Assembly: GCA_947259485.1 (NCBI GenBank)
Contig: CAMYLU010000022.1
Span: 38,756-102,755, forward strand
Length of the DNA: 64,000 nucleotides
DNA from: an uncultured Gammaproteobacteria bacterium
GTDB taxonomy: Bacteria; Pseudomonadota; Gammaproteobacteria; GCA-001735895
Reading direction: 5' to 3'
Shown here: in pieces, positions 51,401-60,938 of the stretch
Numbering within the stretch: position 1 is the first letter of the stretch
Layout: each line of letters begins with the position of its first letter
Position numbers and translations under genes: made by a program
Notes under the pieces: model-generated
The model's database searches: none
Seen by the model: the letters and a program-made list of their open reading frames with translations, nothing else
Told to the model about the DNA's origin: nothing

Positions 51401-52366
51401 TTGAATTCAAATAACCCACAAAAAAGTGCCGTTAACCTGGTCGAGATTTCTTCCGCCCAACTCGGGCAAAGACTCGATAATTTCCTCTTCAAGCAGCTCG
51501 CGAATGTGCCCCGAACCCGCGTTTACCGCATCATCAGAAAAGGTGAGGTTCGCGTCAATAAGAAGCGTTGCAAACCGGAGTACAAGCTTAAAATCGGTGA
51601 CCAGGTCAGGATCCCACCCTTGCGTATGGAACTGGATTCAAGAGAAAAATTGAAGCCGTCGCCGCAGTTATTGGCACGACTGGAGCGCAGTATACTGTTT
51701 GAAAATGAACATATTCTTGTCGCAGACAAACCCCCGGGGCTTGCCGTGCATGCGGGATCAGGGGTGGACTATGGAATCATCGATGCGATGCGCCTGCTAA
51801 GACCGGGCGATGATATCGAACTTGCACACAGGCTTGATCGCGACACCAGCGGCTGCCTGCTTTTGAGCAAACACCGACAGGCGCTTCTGGTAATGCAGGA
51901 TGCATTGCAGGACAAATCGCTTACCAAAAACTATTGTGCGGTCGTTAAAGGGCGTTGGTCACAAGAGACTATCGAGATCCAACTTGCGCTGAAAAAAATC
52001 CATCTTGCCAACGGCGAAAGACGCGTGCGGGTTGACATCAACGGGAAACCGGCTATTAGTCGGGTCAGGGTGGTGCAAGACGGTAAGCTATACAGCATTA
52101 TCCAGGTGGAACTTGTCACTGGTCGTACACATCAAATCAGGGTGCACTGCCAGGCGCAAGGTCATGAAATAGCAGGCGATGACAAGTATGGCGATGCGGA
52201 TTTTAATCGTGCCATGCGCAAGCAAGGTATTAAGCGCTTGATGCTGCATGCTTCCTGCCTTGAATTGCCAGGCAGTAAATATACACCTGAACTGGTCGTC
52301 AATGCGCCGTTGCCCGCTGAATTCGAAAAGCTATTCGGCACTGGCGATGACGGTTTGGCCACCTAG
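51401..52366 (+). CDS. rluC: 23S rRNA pseudouridine synthase RluC
   Basis: RluC modifies U955, U2504 and U2580 of 23S rRNA in E. coli. The 321-residue protein has an N-terminal S4 domain (about 18-75; GQRLDNFLFKQLANVPRTRVYRIIRKGEVRVN), the catalytic HRLDRDTSGCLLL motif with its Asp, and the GRTHQIRVHCQ and LMLHA motifs. The first available start is TTG at 51401; no ATG or GTG in frame lies upstream before a reasonable limit. The divergent rne-rluC pair is the normal arrangement. Confidence 0.95.
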   Translation: MNSNNPQKSAVNLVEISSAQLGQRLDNFLFKQLANVPRTRVYRIIRKGEVRVNKKRCKPEYKLKIGDQVRIPPLRMELDSREKLKPSPQLLARLERSILFENEHILVADKPPGLAVHAGSGVDYGIIDAMRLLRPGDDIELAHRLDRDTSGCLLLSKHRQALLVMQDALQDKSLTKNYCAVVKGRWSQETIEIQLALKKIHLANGERRVRVDINGKPAISRVRVVQDGKLYSIIQVELVTGRTHQIRVHCQAQGHEIAGDDKYGDADFNRAMRKQGIKRLMLHASCLELPGSKYTPELVVNAPLPAEFEKLFGTGDDGLAT

Positions 52367-52395
52367 AACAACTTGCACAGCAAACAGGAATCAAG

Positions 52396-53370
52396 ATGTC
52401 AGATAACGAATCGAGTACCAGCCAATCCAGCCCAGGCAAAGATAAACAGACCCAATCAATTGTTGACCGCCTGGTCTTTGCAGCACTGAAAGAGCAAACC
52501 CGGGCCCGGCGCTGGCGGGTAGGATTCATGTTGTTTTTCATCGTTTATATTAGCGTCGTAACTATCGTATTCCTGAGCGATTCGGGTGACATGAGTTTAG
52601 AGGCTGACGGGGACAAGCATACGGCGCTGGTCAAGCTATCCGGAGTAATCGCCAGCGGCGAGGCGGCCGGTTCCGAGAACGTGATTTCCGGTCTTAAATC
52701 GGCTTTTAAACACGGCGATACTGCCGGTATTGTCATCGAGATTAATTCCCCGGGTGGATCTCCAGTACAGTCAGCTTATATTTTCGATGAAATCATGCGC
52801 CTGAAGCAGGAACATAAAACCATACCCGTGTACGCGGTGGTTGTTGATATGGCTGCATCCGGTGGTTATTTTGTCGCCGCTGCGGCAGATAAAATTTACG
52901 CCAACCAGTCAAGCCTGGTTGGTTCGATCGGTGTTCGCATGGATGCTTTCGGCTTTGTCGAACTGATGAAGAAGATTGGCGTTGAAAGACGATTACTGAC
53001 TGCCGGTGAGAACAAGGGACTGTTCGATCCATTTCTACCCGAACAAAATGAACAGAAGGCCCATTTGCAATCGATGCTAAATGAAGTCCATGGTCACTTT
53101 ATTGCCGCGGTAAAACGTGGCAGGGGAGATCGCCTGGTAGAAAACGACGATACTTTCAGCGGCTTGATATGGAGTGGCGAAAAGGCCCTGGCGCTGGGCC
53201 TGGTTGATGCTTACGGCACAACCCGGAGTATCGCGCGGGATCTTGAAGCCGAAGTTATTGTCGATTTCACGCCGAAGGCCAACCTGCTTGAACGAATTGC
53301 CGATCGTATCGGCAGCAGCGTTGGTCGCGGAATCAGTGAGTACTTCCTTGGCAATATTGCAATAAACTAG
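52396..53370 (+). CDS. sppA: signal peptide peptidase SppA, 36-kDa type (S49 family)
   Basis: A 324-residue membrane-bound serine protease that degrades cleaved signal peptides. One N-terminal membrane helix (about 40-60) follows a cytosolic segment. The catalytic Ser155 is in DMAASGGYF, and the Lys207 of the Ser/Lys dyad is in GENKGLFDPF; IEINSPGGSP forms the conserved oxyanion region. The gene follows rluC by 29 bp, a common pairing in gammaproteobacteria. Confidence 0.93.
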   Translation: MSDNESSTSQSSPGKDKQTQSIVDRLVFAALKEQTRARRWRVGFMLFFIVYISVVTIVFLSDSGDMSLEADGDKHTALVKLSGVIASGEAAGSENVISGLKSAFKHGDTAGIVIEINSPGGSPVQSAYIFDEIMRLKQEHKTIPVYAVVVDMAASGGYFVAAAADKIYANQSSLVGSIGVRMDAFGFVELMKKIGVERRLLTAGENKGLFDPFLPEQNEQKAHLQSMLNEVHGHFIAAVKRGRGDRLVENDDTFSGLIWSGEKALALGLVDAYGTTRSIARDLEAEVIVDFTPKANLLERIADRIGSSVGRGISEYFLGNIAIN

Positions 53371-53386
53371 TACCAGGCATTCGACC

Positions 53387-53968
53387 CTAGACTACCTCGA
53401 CCCCTGCGTTCTCCAGCATCCTGGTCAATCTAATCAAGGGTAATCCGATCAGAGCGGTGGGATCATCTCCGTGAATTTTTTTAAACAGGCAGCTGCCATA
53501 ACCCTCCGACTTGAAACTACCCGCACACTGGTAGGGTTCTTCGACGCGCAGATAATGATCCAGCTGTTGCTCGCTCAGATTGCGGAATTCAACTTCGGTC
53601 ACGATATCCTCAACTGAACTGTATCCCGTTGACAGCTTCAACACACAAACAGCGGTATGAAAAACCACGGGCTTTCCCTGGGCCTCTCGCAGTTGGCGTA
53701 AGGCGTTTTCATGAGATCCCGGTTTACCGAGGATTTTCTCACCCAGCAGGGCACATTGATCCGAGCCGATTACTACCGCTTGCGGGTGCTCGACAGCCAC
53801 TCGATTTGCCTTTGATTTGGCAAGCCGACAGACATAACTACTCGCATCCTCACCCGGGAAGATGGCTTCATCGATATCCGGAGGCAAGCATTCATAATCA
53901 AGCTGTAATCGGTCCAGCAACTGTTGCCGAAATGGGGAGCTGCTGGCCAGGATAATTTCTGCTTGCAC
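53387..53968 (-). CDS. yceF: Maf-family nucleotide pyrophosphatase (YceF type)
   Basis: Maf proteins hydrolyse nucleoside triphosphates to monophosphates; the YceF branch prefers m7GTP. The 193-residue product has the N-terminal IILASSSPFRQQLL, the VIGSDQ motif, LGKPGSHENALRQL and the GSFKSEGYG motif. I start it at GTG 53968, which matches family length. The frame is open to a GTG at 54028, giving 213 residues, and neither start has a clear ribosome-binding site. It is divergent from yceD. Confidence 0.9.
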   Translation of the reverse strand: MQAEIILASSSPFRQQLLDRLQLDYECLPPDIDEAIFPGEDASSYVCRLAKSKANRVAVEHPQAVVIGSDQCALLGEKILGKPGSHENALRQLREAQGKPVVFHTAVCVLKLSTGYSSVEDIVTEVEFRNLSEQQLDHYLRVEEPYQCAGSFKSEGYGSCLFKKIHGDDPTALIGLPLIRLTRMLENAGVEVV

Positions 53969-54135
53969 TGGGTTAAGTTCCAATAAGTTGAGACCGGCGC
54001 CAGGCCCATAATAAGTCCGGCCTGGCACCGGTAACGCAGTATATTACAAGCTCCAAATGAATACATTATCAGCTCGAATTTTTGCAGCGAATTGAATAGA
54101 CATTGTTATCCACAAGCATGTAGAATCGCCGCCTT

Positions 54136-54657
54136 ATGCGGGATAAGTTGCGTAAGAGCTACCTGGTTCAAAAGGAAGTGACCCGAAACGGCTGTTTCGA
54201 GGGAGAAATTTCGTTAGCGGAAACGAAACGACTGGGCGAATTGTTGCAGGACAGTGAATCTGACCGGAAGGGTCGCAAGATAGCTGTCAGTTTCGAGTTT
54301 TCACGCAATGAATACGGTATTCCAATGATCATTGGAAGGCTCGAAACCAGTCTTGAGCTGGAGTGTCAACGTTGCCTCAAGGCACTGGAACTGCCGCTGA
54401 AGCTGGATTTTAAGCTCATGATTGACGCCAGCGACGAAATAGTCAGCAATAGTGATATGGATACGATCTATAGTAATGATGGATATATAGACATCATCGA
54501 GCTGGTTGAGGACGAGTTGTTACTGGCAATACCGTTGGTAGCCACGCACGATGATACTGCGTGCAACGAAGACTGGAAGGCCGGGCAGGCCGAGTCCGAA
54601 GTAACCGCTAGAGAAAACCCGTTTGCAGTTCTACAGCAACTGAAAACAACTGATTAA
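54136..54657 (+). CDS. yceD: YceD family protein, 23S rRNA accumulation
   Basis: A 173-residue DUF177 protein. Family features are the CQRCL zinc-like motif in LELECQRCLKALELPL, the LMIDASDE strand, IDIIELVEDELLLAIPLVATH, and the C-terminal NPFAVLQQLK. It is needed for 23S rRNA accumulation in E. coli, and it is nearly always followed by rpmF, as here. Confidence 0.92.
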   Translation: MRDKLRKSYLVQKEVTRNGCFEGEISLAETKRLGELLQDSESDRKGRKIAVSFEFSRNEYGIPMIIGRLETSLELECQRCLKALELPLKLDFKLMIDASDEIVSNSDMDTIYSNDGYIDIIELVEDELLLAIPLVATHDDTACNEDWKAGQAESEVTARENPFAVLQQLKTTD

Positions 54658-54675
54658 GTTAACTGGAGATAGATA

Positions 54676-54870
54676 ATGGCAGTTCAGAAAAGTCGCAAAA
54701 CCCCGTCCAGGAGAGGGATGAGACGATCACACGATGCGCTAGAAAGCGCAACCCTGGCGGTTGAACCGACGACCGGTGAAACCCATCGTCGACACCACAT
54801 CAGCGCCGATGGTTACTACAAGGGACGTCGGGTCATAGCAGAGAAAATCGTCGAAGACGATGACGAGTAG
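54676..54870 (+). CDS. rpmF: 50S ribosomal protein L32
   Basis: A 64-residue basic protein with the L32 hallmarks [22 protein letters not shown] (start through about residue 22), [20 protein letters not shown] and an acidic tail. No zinc cysteines are present, as usual in proteobacterial L32. GGAG precedes the ATG. It sits between yceD and plsX, the conserved order that links ribosome and lipid synthesis. Confidence 0.98.
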   Translation: MAVQKSRKTPSRRGMRRSHDALESATLAVEPTTGETHRRHHISADGYYKGRRVIAEKIVEDDDE

Positions 54871-54894
54871 AATTGGCAAGTTCAGTCAGTGATT

Positions 54895-54924
54895 ACGGGC
54901 GGCAATAACCGCCCGTATTTTTTT
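54895..54924 (+). terminator. Rho-independent terminator/attenuator between rpmF and plsX
   Basis: A perfect 8-bp stem, ACGGGCGG (54895-54902) with CCGCCCGT (54909-54916), a CAATAA loop and seven T after one A. It ends 13 bp before the plsX ATG, so part of the transcripts must read through or plsX needs another promoter. Confidence 0.88.
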
Positions 54925-54937
54925 CAGACACAGCCAA

Positions 54938-55969
54938 ATGGGACAGAAAATTATCGCACTCGATGCCATGGGAGGGGACCACGGACCCAGTGTTACAGTG
55001 GCTGCGGCAAAGCTTGCCCTGGACGAGATCCCGGACCTTGAACTGGTTCTGGTTGGTGATGAAACACAGCTCGCTGCCGAATTCGAAAAACATAACTTAA
55101 GCGAAAATAGTCGACTCGAGATCCGCCATGCCTCGCAAGTTGTCGACATGGACGACCTGCCTGCCCTGGCCCTGAAAAAGAAAAAAGACTCTTCAATGCG
55201 GGTTGCAATCAACCTGGTAAAGGAGGACAGAGTGCAGGCTTGCGTCAGTGCTGGCAACACCGGTGCGTTGATGGCTACCAGCAAGTTCGTATTGAAAACC
55301 ATCGAGGGGATAAGCCGGCCTGCAATCTGTACCACGCTGCCGGGCATCAACGGGCATACCCATATGCTTGACCTCGGCGCCAACCTGGAGTGCACTCCTG
55401 AAAACCTGGCCGAGTTTGCATTGATGGGATCGGTGCTATCACAGTCGGTAGAGGGCATCAAAAATCCTTCCATCGGGTTGCTGAATGTCGGCTCGGAATC
55501 AGTCAAGGGTAGTGAATCGATTAAAAGAGCCAGCCAGCTTATTGACGAAAGCAGGCTAAACTATTATGGATTTGTTGAAGGTGATGACATTTACAAGGGT
55601 ACTGTGAACGTGATTGTAACCGATGGCTTTGTCGGTAATGTTTCGCTGAAGACTGCCGAGGGACTGGCGGCCCTGGTCAGCCATGTGCTGCAAAACGAAT
55701 TCAAGCGCACCTGGCTTACCAGATTGGCCGCTGTTTGTGCTTTACCCGTGCTATCGTCGGTGCGTCGCAAACTCGATCCACGTCGCTACAACGGAGCCAG
55801 CCTGCTAGGTCTCAACGGCATCGTCGTGAAAAGCCATGGCAGCGCCGACACCAGTTCTTTTTTAAACGCGATCAAGATTGCTGCGCTCGAAATTGAGAAC
55901 ACTGTGCCGCAGCGAATTTCCAGCGCGATCGCGAGTTACTTCAACCAGGTTGAGGAAGCTGTCACATGA
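54938..55969 (+). CDS. plsX: phosphate acyltransferase PlsX
   Basis: PlsX makes acyl-phosphate from acyl-ACP for phospholipid synthesis. The 343-residue protein has the [16 protein letters not shown] start, [37 protein letters not shown], and the [16 protein letters not shown] motif. The stop overlaps fabH as ATGA. Its product feeds acyl transfer to glycerol-3-phosphate upstream of PgsA (60.1 kb). Confidence 0.97.
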   Translation: MGQKIIALDAMGGDHGPSVTVAAAKLALDEIPDLELVLVGDETQLAAEFEKHNLSENSRLEIRHASQVVDMDDLPALALKKKKDSSMRVAINLVKEDRVQACVSAGNTGALMATSKFVLKTIEGISRPAICTTLPGINGHTHMLDLGANLECTPENLAEFALMGSVLSQSVEGIKNPSIGLLNVGSESVKGSESIKRASQLIDESRLNYYGFVEGDDIYKGTVNVIVTDGFVGNVSLKTAEGLAALVSHVLQNEFKRTWLTRLAAVCALPVLSSVRRKLDPRRYNGASLLGLNGIVVKSHGSADTSSFLNAIKIAALEIENTVPQRISSAIASYFNQVEEAVT

Positions 55970-56934
55970 CCTATGCCCGTATTACCGGCACTGGCAGTTA
56001 CCTGCCGGAAAAGGTCATGACGAACCATGACCTGGAAAAAATTGTAGAAACCTCCGATCAATGGATTCGTGAGAGAACCGGTATCGAACAACGTCATATC
56101 GCCGGTGACAATGAAACAACGGTCGATCTTGCCGAAAAAGCCTCGCGACTGGCGATAGAAGCCGCTGGAATTGATGCCGCGGAAATTGACCTGATCATAT
56201 TAGCGACTTCGACTCCGGACAAGATCTTCCCGAGCTCAGCCTGTATTTTACAGGCCCGGCTGGATATCCACGGTTGTCCCGCGTTTGATATCCAGGCGGT
56301 GTGTACCGGGTTTGTATACGCGTTGGCCGTTGCCGATAAGTTTATCAAGACCGGCAGTGCGAAAAAGGCATTGGTCGTCGGCGCGGAAATCTTTTCCAGG
56401 ATTCTTAACTGGGAGGACCGCGCAACCTGTGTGCTATTCGGCGATGGCGCGGGCGCGGTGATCCTGGAAGCCAGCGAGGAAACCGGAATACTTTCCACGC
56501 ACATACATGCCGACGGCAAATACGAAAACCTGCTTTGGGTACCGCACGGTATCGGTGATGGCTTCGACGAGGTGAAGCAGGGTAGAGGCGTTGTCGAAAT
56601 GCGCGGTAACGAGGTTTTCAAGATGGCTGTCAACACGCTCGGTCGTATCGTCGACGAAACCCTGGCCGCAAATCGTATGGCCAAGTCCGATATCGACTGG
56701 CTGGTGCCTCACCAGGCGAACATCCGTATTATCACCGCCACCGCCAGGAAACTGAAAATGTCGATGGACCAGGTTGTGGTCACCGTTAACAAGCATGGCA
56801 ATACCTCGGCGGCCTCGGTGCCGCTGGCGCTCGATGTTGCGGTGCGCGACGGTCGCATCAAGGCCAACGAACTGGTAATGCTGGAAGCTTTTGGTGGTGG
56901 ATTTACCTGGGGATCGGTCCTTCTGCGTTACTAG
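55966..56934 (+). CDS. fabH: beta-ketoacyl-ACP synthase III
   Basis: FabH starts fatty acid synthesis by condensing acetyl-CoA with malonyl-ACP. The 322-residue protein has the catalytic Cys113 (AVCTGF), His in VPHQANIRI and Asn in [14 protein letters not shown], plus the early [15 protein letters not shown] and [10 protein letters not shown] blocks. The start overlaps plsX. fabD, fabG and acpP, often next, are not present here; uvrY follows. Confidence 0.97.
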   Translation: MTYARITGTGSYLPEKVMTNHDLEKIVETSDQWIRERTGIEQRHIAGDNETTVDLAEKASRLAIEAAGIDAAEIDLIILATSTPDKIFPSSACILQARLDIHGCPAFDIQAVCTGFVYALAVADKFIKTGSAKKALVVGAEIFSRILNWEDRATCVLFGDGAGAVILEASEETGILSTHIHADGKYENLLWVPHGIGDGFDEVKQGRGVVEMRGNEVFKMAVNTLGRIVDETLAANRMAKSDIDWLVPHQANIRIITATARKLKMSMDQVVVTVNKHGNTSAASVPLALDVAVRDGRIKANELVMLEAFGGGFTWGSVLLRY

Positions 56935-57006
56935 TCGATTCAGTGATGGATTACATAGAGTAGGATTGCTGTGATATGATGCCTGCGGATTACCCGGTGT
57001 TAGATA

Positions 57007-57654
57007 ATGATAAGCGTATTACTCACCGACGACCATGCGCTGGTACGCACTGGGATTCGTCGCCTGCTGGAAGACAGCAAACAGGTCAGGATAGTCGGTG
57101 AAGCCGACTGCGGCGAAGAGGGCGTAAAACTCGCCCAGCAACTTAATCCCGATGTCATTTTAATGGATGTCAACATGCCGGGCATTGGTGGCGTAGAGGC
57201 ATGTCGCCGAATTTTGCAGCGCAATCCCGAGCAGAAAATCATCGTGTTGACAATTCACAGCGAGCAGACTTTTCCGAAGAGAATGCTGGAAATTGGTGCC
57301 AGGGGTTACCTGACCAAGGACTGCGGAGTCGAGGAAATGTTGACCGCGATCCAGCAGGTCAGTAATGGTGGTGCCTACATAGCCCCGAGTATTGCACAGC
57401 AATTGGCCTTATCGTTACTGCCCGGAAACGAACATAATCCTATCGACCGTTTGTCACGACGCGAATTCCAGGTGATGCTGATGATTTCTCATGGTTTAAC
57501 CAATGCCGAGATTTCAGACAAGCTCTGCCTCAGTCCCAAGACCGTCAGCACCTACCGCCTGCGCCTGCTGGAAAAACTGGGTGCACATAACGAGGTCGAT
57601 CTGATAAAAATAGCGGTAGAGCAGGGGATGGTCGAGTTCGCAAACTCGGATTGA
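57007..57654 (+). CDS. uvrY: response regulator UvrY/GacA
   Basis: A 215-residue NarL-type response regulator. The receiver domain has phospho-acceptor D54 (LMDVNMPG), acidic residues D8/D9 and a Thr-Lys switch; the C-terminal LuxR-type helix-turn-helix (about 148-205; LSRREFQVMLMISHGLTNAEIS, SPKTVSTYRLRLLEKLGAHNEVDL) is full. GacA normally acts with the sensor GacS/BarA on Csr small RNAs. The partner kinase is not in the window. The usual neighbour uvrC follows after an inserted glycosylase gene. Confidence 0.95.
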   Translation: MISVLLTDDHALVRTGIRRLLEDSKQVRIVGEADCGEEGVKLAQQLNPDVILMDVNMPGIGGVEACRRILQRNPEQKIIVLTIHSEQTFPKRMLEIGARGYLTKDCGVEEMLTAIQQVSNGGAYIAPSIAQQLALSLLPGNEHNPIDRLSRREFQVMLMISHGLTNAEISDKLCLSPKTVSTYRLRLLEKLGAHNEVDLIKIAVEQGMVEFANSD

Positions 57655-57660
57655 TCGACT

Positions 57661-58287
57661 GTGAGCAAACTGCAAGACTGCCAACGCTGTCCACGTCTTA
57701 GCGCTTACCGGGTAGAACAAAAGGACAGGTTTCCGAGCTACCACTGTTTACCGGTTGCGGGATTTGGCAGCCCCGACGCACGCCTGTTGGTAATCGGTCT
57801 GGCGCCGGGTTTGCATGGCGCGAATGCGACCGGGAGGCCGTTTACCGGTGATGCATCGGGTGACCTGTTGTTTACAACGCTGCACAAGTATGGTTTTGCC
57901 AGTAATCCGACTTCGCGCGTTTCGAGCGACAATATGCGATTGACTGACTGTCGAATCACCAACGCCGTCAAGTGCGTTCCACCGCGAAACCGGCCAACCA
58001 CGTCTGAAATAAACCGCTGCAAGACCTTTCTCAGTGATGAAATTTCAATGATGATGCCCGGTTCCGTGTTGCTGGCACTGGGTACTACCGCACACCGGGC
58101 AACTTTGAAAGCGCTGGACTTAACCCAGGTTAAATATCGATTTTGTCAGCATGCCGAATATGAGCTACCGAATGGATTAACATTGATAGATTCTTTTCAT
58201 CCCAGCAGGTACAACCAGAATACCGGCAGGATTACGCCCGGCATTTTTGAAGCTGTATTTGATCGGATCAGGCTGAAATTGCAATGA
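57661..58287 (+). CDS. uracil-DNA glycosylase family 5 (UdgB-type)
   Basis: A 208-residue glycosylase domain protein with four cysteines likely to bind a 4Fe-4S cluster (C7, C10, C105, C120). The family-5 motif 1, GLAPGLHGANATGRPFTGD, lacks the catalytic Asp of family 1 enzymes, as expected for UdgB, and the late HPSRYNQNTGR forms motif 3. It removes uracil, hypoxanthine or other deaminated bases. The start is GTG at 57661. ATGA overlap with uvrC places base excision and nucleotide excision genes in one unit. Confidence 0.9.
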   Translation: MSKLQDCQRCPRLSAYRVEQKDRFPSYHCLPVAGFGSPDARLLVIGLAPGLHGANATGRPFTGDASGDLLFTTLHKYGFASNPTSRVSSDNMRLTDCRITNAVKCVPPRNRPTTSEINRCKTFLSDEISMMMPGSVLLALGTTAHRATLKALDLTQVKYRFCQHAEYELPNGLTLIDSFHPSRYNQNTGRITPGIFEAVFDRIRLKLQ

Positions 58288-60113
58288 AGCAGCAACGGGA
58301 TTTCGATCACAAGGGTTTCCTGGCCACGGTCAGTAGCAAGCCCGGTGTCTACCGCATGCTCAACCGACACGACAAAGTTATCTACGTTGGTAAGGCCAAG
58401 AATTTAAAGAAACGGCTATCCAGTTATTTTCGCAAAACCGGCTTGTCGACCCGCATCATTTCACTGGTCAACAATATAAATTCAATTGAAGTGATCAACA
58501 CGCGCACCGAAAGCGAAGCCTTGCTGCTGGAAAATGATTTAATCAAAAATCTTAATCCGCGCTACAACATATTGTTTCGTGATGACAAGAGTTATCCCTA
58601 CATCTGTCTTTCCAATCACGAGTTTCCCCGTTTAACCGTTTTCAGGGGCAAACCTGACAAACGCAAGGGGACATTTTATGGCCCGTTTCCGAGTGCAGGA
58701 TCGATTCGTTATACCATTAATCATGTTCAGCGCATGTTCCAGTTGCGTAATTGCGAAGACTCAGCCCTGTCCAATCGCACGCGTGCCTGTTTGCAATACC
58801 AGATCAAGCGCTGCACCGGACCCTGCGTGGGACATACCGATAAAGAAAGCTATCGCTTGCAGATCGAACAGGCACAAATGTTCCTGGAGGGCAAAAGCAA
58901 CGAACTGATCGATCAGCAGATTGCGCTGATGGAAAAATATTCCACGGACCTCGAGTTCGAACAGGCTGCACAAATTCGCGACCGCATTGAAACCCTGCGC
59001 AGGGTCACGGAGAAACAGTTCGTCACCGATTTCAATGGCGATATCGATATTATCGCCTGTGAACTGCGCCAGGACTTCAGTTGTATCCAGCTTTTCATGA
59101 TACGCAATGGCACCTCGCTGGGTAATAAACCCTTTTTTAATCGCGCCAAACTCGATACGGATCCGGCAAGCCTGATAGAAACATTCATCATGCAACACTA
59201 TTCCAATCATCCTGCCCCAGCCGAGATTATCGTAAGTCACGATCTTGAAAATACCGATTTACTGACCGAATCGTTACACCTGCTCAGTCATTCAAAAGTC
59301 CGGATTGCGCATAACGTGCGCGGCAAACGCCAGCGTGCGCTGGAAGCTGCTATTGCCAATGCAAAACAGGCTTTGGAAAGCTACTTATTATCAGCAAGCT
59401 TGTTGAGTAAACGATTTCAAAACCTGGTCGAGATTTTGCATCTCGAAGGACCTCCCGAACGCATTGAATGTTTTGATATCAGCCATACGATGGGCGAATC
59501 CACCAAGGCTTCCTGCGTGGTATTCGGCAAGGAGGGCGCCATCAAGAACGAGTACCGCCGCTACAATATTAAAGATATTCAGCCTGGCGATGACTATGCC
59601 GCAATGCGCCAGGTACTCGATCGACGCTATAGTAAACGCCGGGATTGTCCCGAACAGCTCCCTGACCTGATCCTAATCGATGGTGGCAAGGGCCAGCTCG
59701 GTGTGGCAACGGATGTTCTTGAGTCTCTCAACATTCTCAACGTGAAGGAGAAACTCAGGGTTTTCGGCATTGCAAAGGGTGTGGAGCGCCGCGCTGGCTA
59801 CGAAGAAATAATCGATGAAGAGATGACAGTACTGAACTTTCCGATGGATTCACCGGCGTTGTTGCTGATTCAGCAGATACGTGACGAGGCACACCGTTTC
59901 GCGATAACCGGGCATCGCCAGGCGCGCGCAAAAACCCGCCGTAAATCCCGTCTCGAAGAAATTCCTGGCATAGGCATCAAAAAACGACAGTTACTCCTGA
60001 ACACCTTTGGCGGCTTGCAGGGCGTCCAGGCCGCAGGCGTTGAAGAATTGATGCAAATCAGGGGAATTAACCGAGAGACCGCACAGGCGATCTATGATAC
60101 TTTTCACGGTTAA
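58284..60113 (+). CDS. uvrC: excinuclease ABC subunit UvrC
   Basis: UvrC makes both incisions in nucleotide excision repair. The 609-residue protein has the N-terminal GIY-YIG nuclease (about 14-95; GVYRML, VIYVGKAKNLKKRL), a UVR motif (about 205-240; FEQAAQIRDRIETL), the C-terminal RNase H-like nuclease (ECFDISHTMGES, LILIDGGKGQ, DEAHRFAI) and helix-hairpin-helix pairs near the end (IPGIGIKKRQLLL, IRGINRETAQAI). It is placed between the UDG gene and pgsA. It may act on lesions flagged by the ATL protein. Confidence 0.98.
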   Translation: MKQQRDFDHKGFLATVSSKPGVYRMLNRHDKVIYVGKAKNLKKRLSSYFRKTGLSTRIISLVNNINSIEVINTRTESEALLLENDLIKNLNPRYNILFRDDKSYPYICLSNHEFPRLTVFRGKPDKRKGTFYGPFPSAGSIRYTINHVQRMFQLRNCEDSALSNRTRACLQYQIKRCTGPCVGHTDKESYRLQIEQAQMFLEGKSNELIDQQIALMEKYSTDLEFEQAAQIRDRIETLRRVTEKQFVTDFNGDIDIIACELRQDFSCIQLFMIRNGTSLGNKPFFNRAKLDTDPASLIETFIMQHYSNHPAPAEIIVSHDLENTDLLTESLHLLSHSKVRIAHNVRGKRQRALEAAIANAKQALESYLLSASLLSKRFQNLVEILHLEGPPERIECFDISHTMGESTKASCVVFGKEGAIKNEYRRYNIKDIQPGDDYAAMRQVLDRRYSKRRDCPEQLPDLILIDGGKGQLGVATDVLESLNILNVKEKLRVFGIAKGVERRAGYEEIIDEEMTVLNFPMDSPALLLIQQIRDEAHRFAITGHRQARAKTRRKSRLEEIPGIGIKKRQLLLNTFGGLQGVQAAGVEELMQIRGINRETAQAIYDTFHG

Positions 60114-60131
60114 ACCGTTTACTGGCCGGTA

Positions 60132-60692
60132 ATGAAAATAACCCTGCCTACCGCTGTCACCCTGTTCCGAATGGCGCTGATTCCGCTTTTCGTGATCGTA
60201 TTTTACCTGCCTTTCAGCTGGGCCAATGTTGCGGCAACCATTATCTTTGCAATCGCCAGTATAAGCGACTGGGTAGACGGTTACCTGGCCCGCTCGATGC
60301 AGCAGGAATCCTCGTTTGGCGCTTTCCTCGATCCGGTTGCCGATAAGCTAATGGTCGTGGTGATAATCGTGTTGCTGGTCGAAGCCCACCCGAGCATTTA
60401 CCTGTCGCTGCCATCCGTGGTCATCGTCGCCAGGGAAATTTCGATTTCAGCCTTGCGTGAATGGATGGCACAACTAGGCAGCAGTACCACGGTAAAGGTA
60501 TCGTTTATCGGCAAGGCGAAGACGGTTTCGCAGATGCTGGCCCTGGGTTTCATGATATTTTCCGAACCTTTCATGGGATTACCGATCTACGAAATTGGCC
60601 TCGGAATTTACTATATCGCAGCCCTTTTAACCATTATTTCGATGCTGCTTTACCTGCGTGCAGCGTGGCCTGTAATAAGGCAACATGGTTAA
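60132..60692 (+). CDS. pgsA: CDP-diacylglycerol--glycerol-3-phosphate 3-phosphatidyltransferase
   Basis: PgsA makes phosphatidylglycerol-phosphate, the precursor of phosphatidylglycerol and cardiolipin. The 186-residue membrane protein has the CDP-alcohol phosphotransferase motif DG-x2-AR-x8-G-x3-D-x3-D (SDWVDGYLARSM ... GAFLDPVADK) and about five helices, with TLFRMALIPLFVI at the start. The gene order uvrY-uvrC-pgsA-tRNAs is as in E. coli. Its product supplies the ClsB substrate. Confidence 0.97.
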   Translation: MKITLPTAVTLFRMALIPLFVIVFYLPFSWANVAATIIFAIASISDWVDGYLARSMQQESSFGAFLDPVADKLMVVVIIVLLVEAHPSIYLSLPSVVIVAREISISALREWMAQLGSSTTVKVSFIGKAKTVSQMLALGFMIFSEPFMGLPIYEIGLGIYYIAALLTIISMLLYLRAAWPVIRQHG

Positions 60693-60713
60693 CGCAATCA
60701 GCCCTGTCCTCGC

Positions 60714-60741
60714 TTGACAGGTAAGGTTGAATCTATAGAAT
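60714..60741 (+). promoter_or_regulatory. sigma-70 promoter for the tRNA-Gly-Cys-Leu operon
   Basis: Perfect TTGACA (60714-60719), a 16-base spacer and TAGAAT (60736-60741). The GC-containing ACGGCTC follows in the discriminator position, the form usual in stringently controlled stable-RNA promoters. The first tRNA begins 13 bases after the -10 box. Confidence 0.75.
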
Positions 60742-60753
60742 AACGGCTCTTTT

Positions 60754-60829
60754 GCGGGAATAGCTCAGCTGGTAGAGCACAACCTTGCCAAGGTTGGGGT
60801 CGCGAGTTCGAATCTCGTTTCCCGCTCCA
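60754..60829 (+). tRNA. tRNA-Gly (GCC anticodon)
   Basis: A 76-base cloverleaf with encoded CCA: acceptor GCGGGAA, D-arm AGCTCAGCTGGTAGAGC, anticodon GCC in CTTGCCAAG and a T-arm with GTTCGAATC. It is the first of three tRNAs after pgsA, equivalent to glyW in E. coli. Confidence 0.98.
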
Positions 60830-60857
60830 GTTTCATCAGGCGGAATAGCCTTTCTTC

Positions 60858-60931
60858 GGCTGGGTGGCAGAGTGGTCATGCAGCGGCCTGCAAAGCCGTG
60901 TACGGCGGTTCGATTCCGCCCTCAGCCTCCA
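60858..60931 (+). tRNA. tRNA-Cys (GCA anticodon)
   Basis: A 74-base cloverleaf with encoded CCA: acceptor GGCTGGG, D-arm containing AGAGTGGTCATGC, anticodon GCA in CCTGCAAAG and a T-arm with GTTCGATTC. It is equivalent to cysT. Confidence 0.97.
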
Positions 60932-60938
60932 TTCAAAT

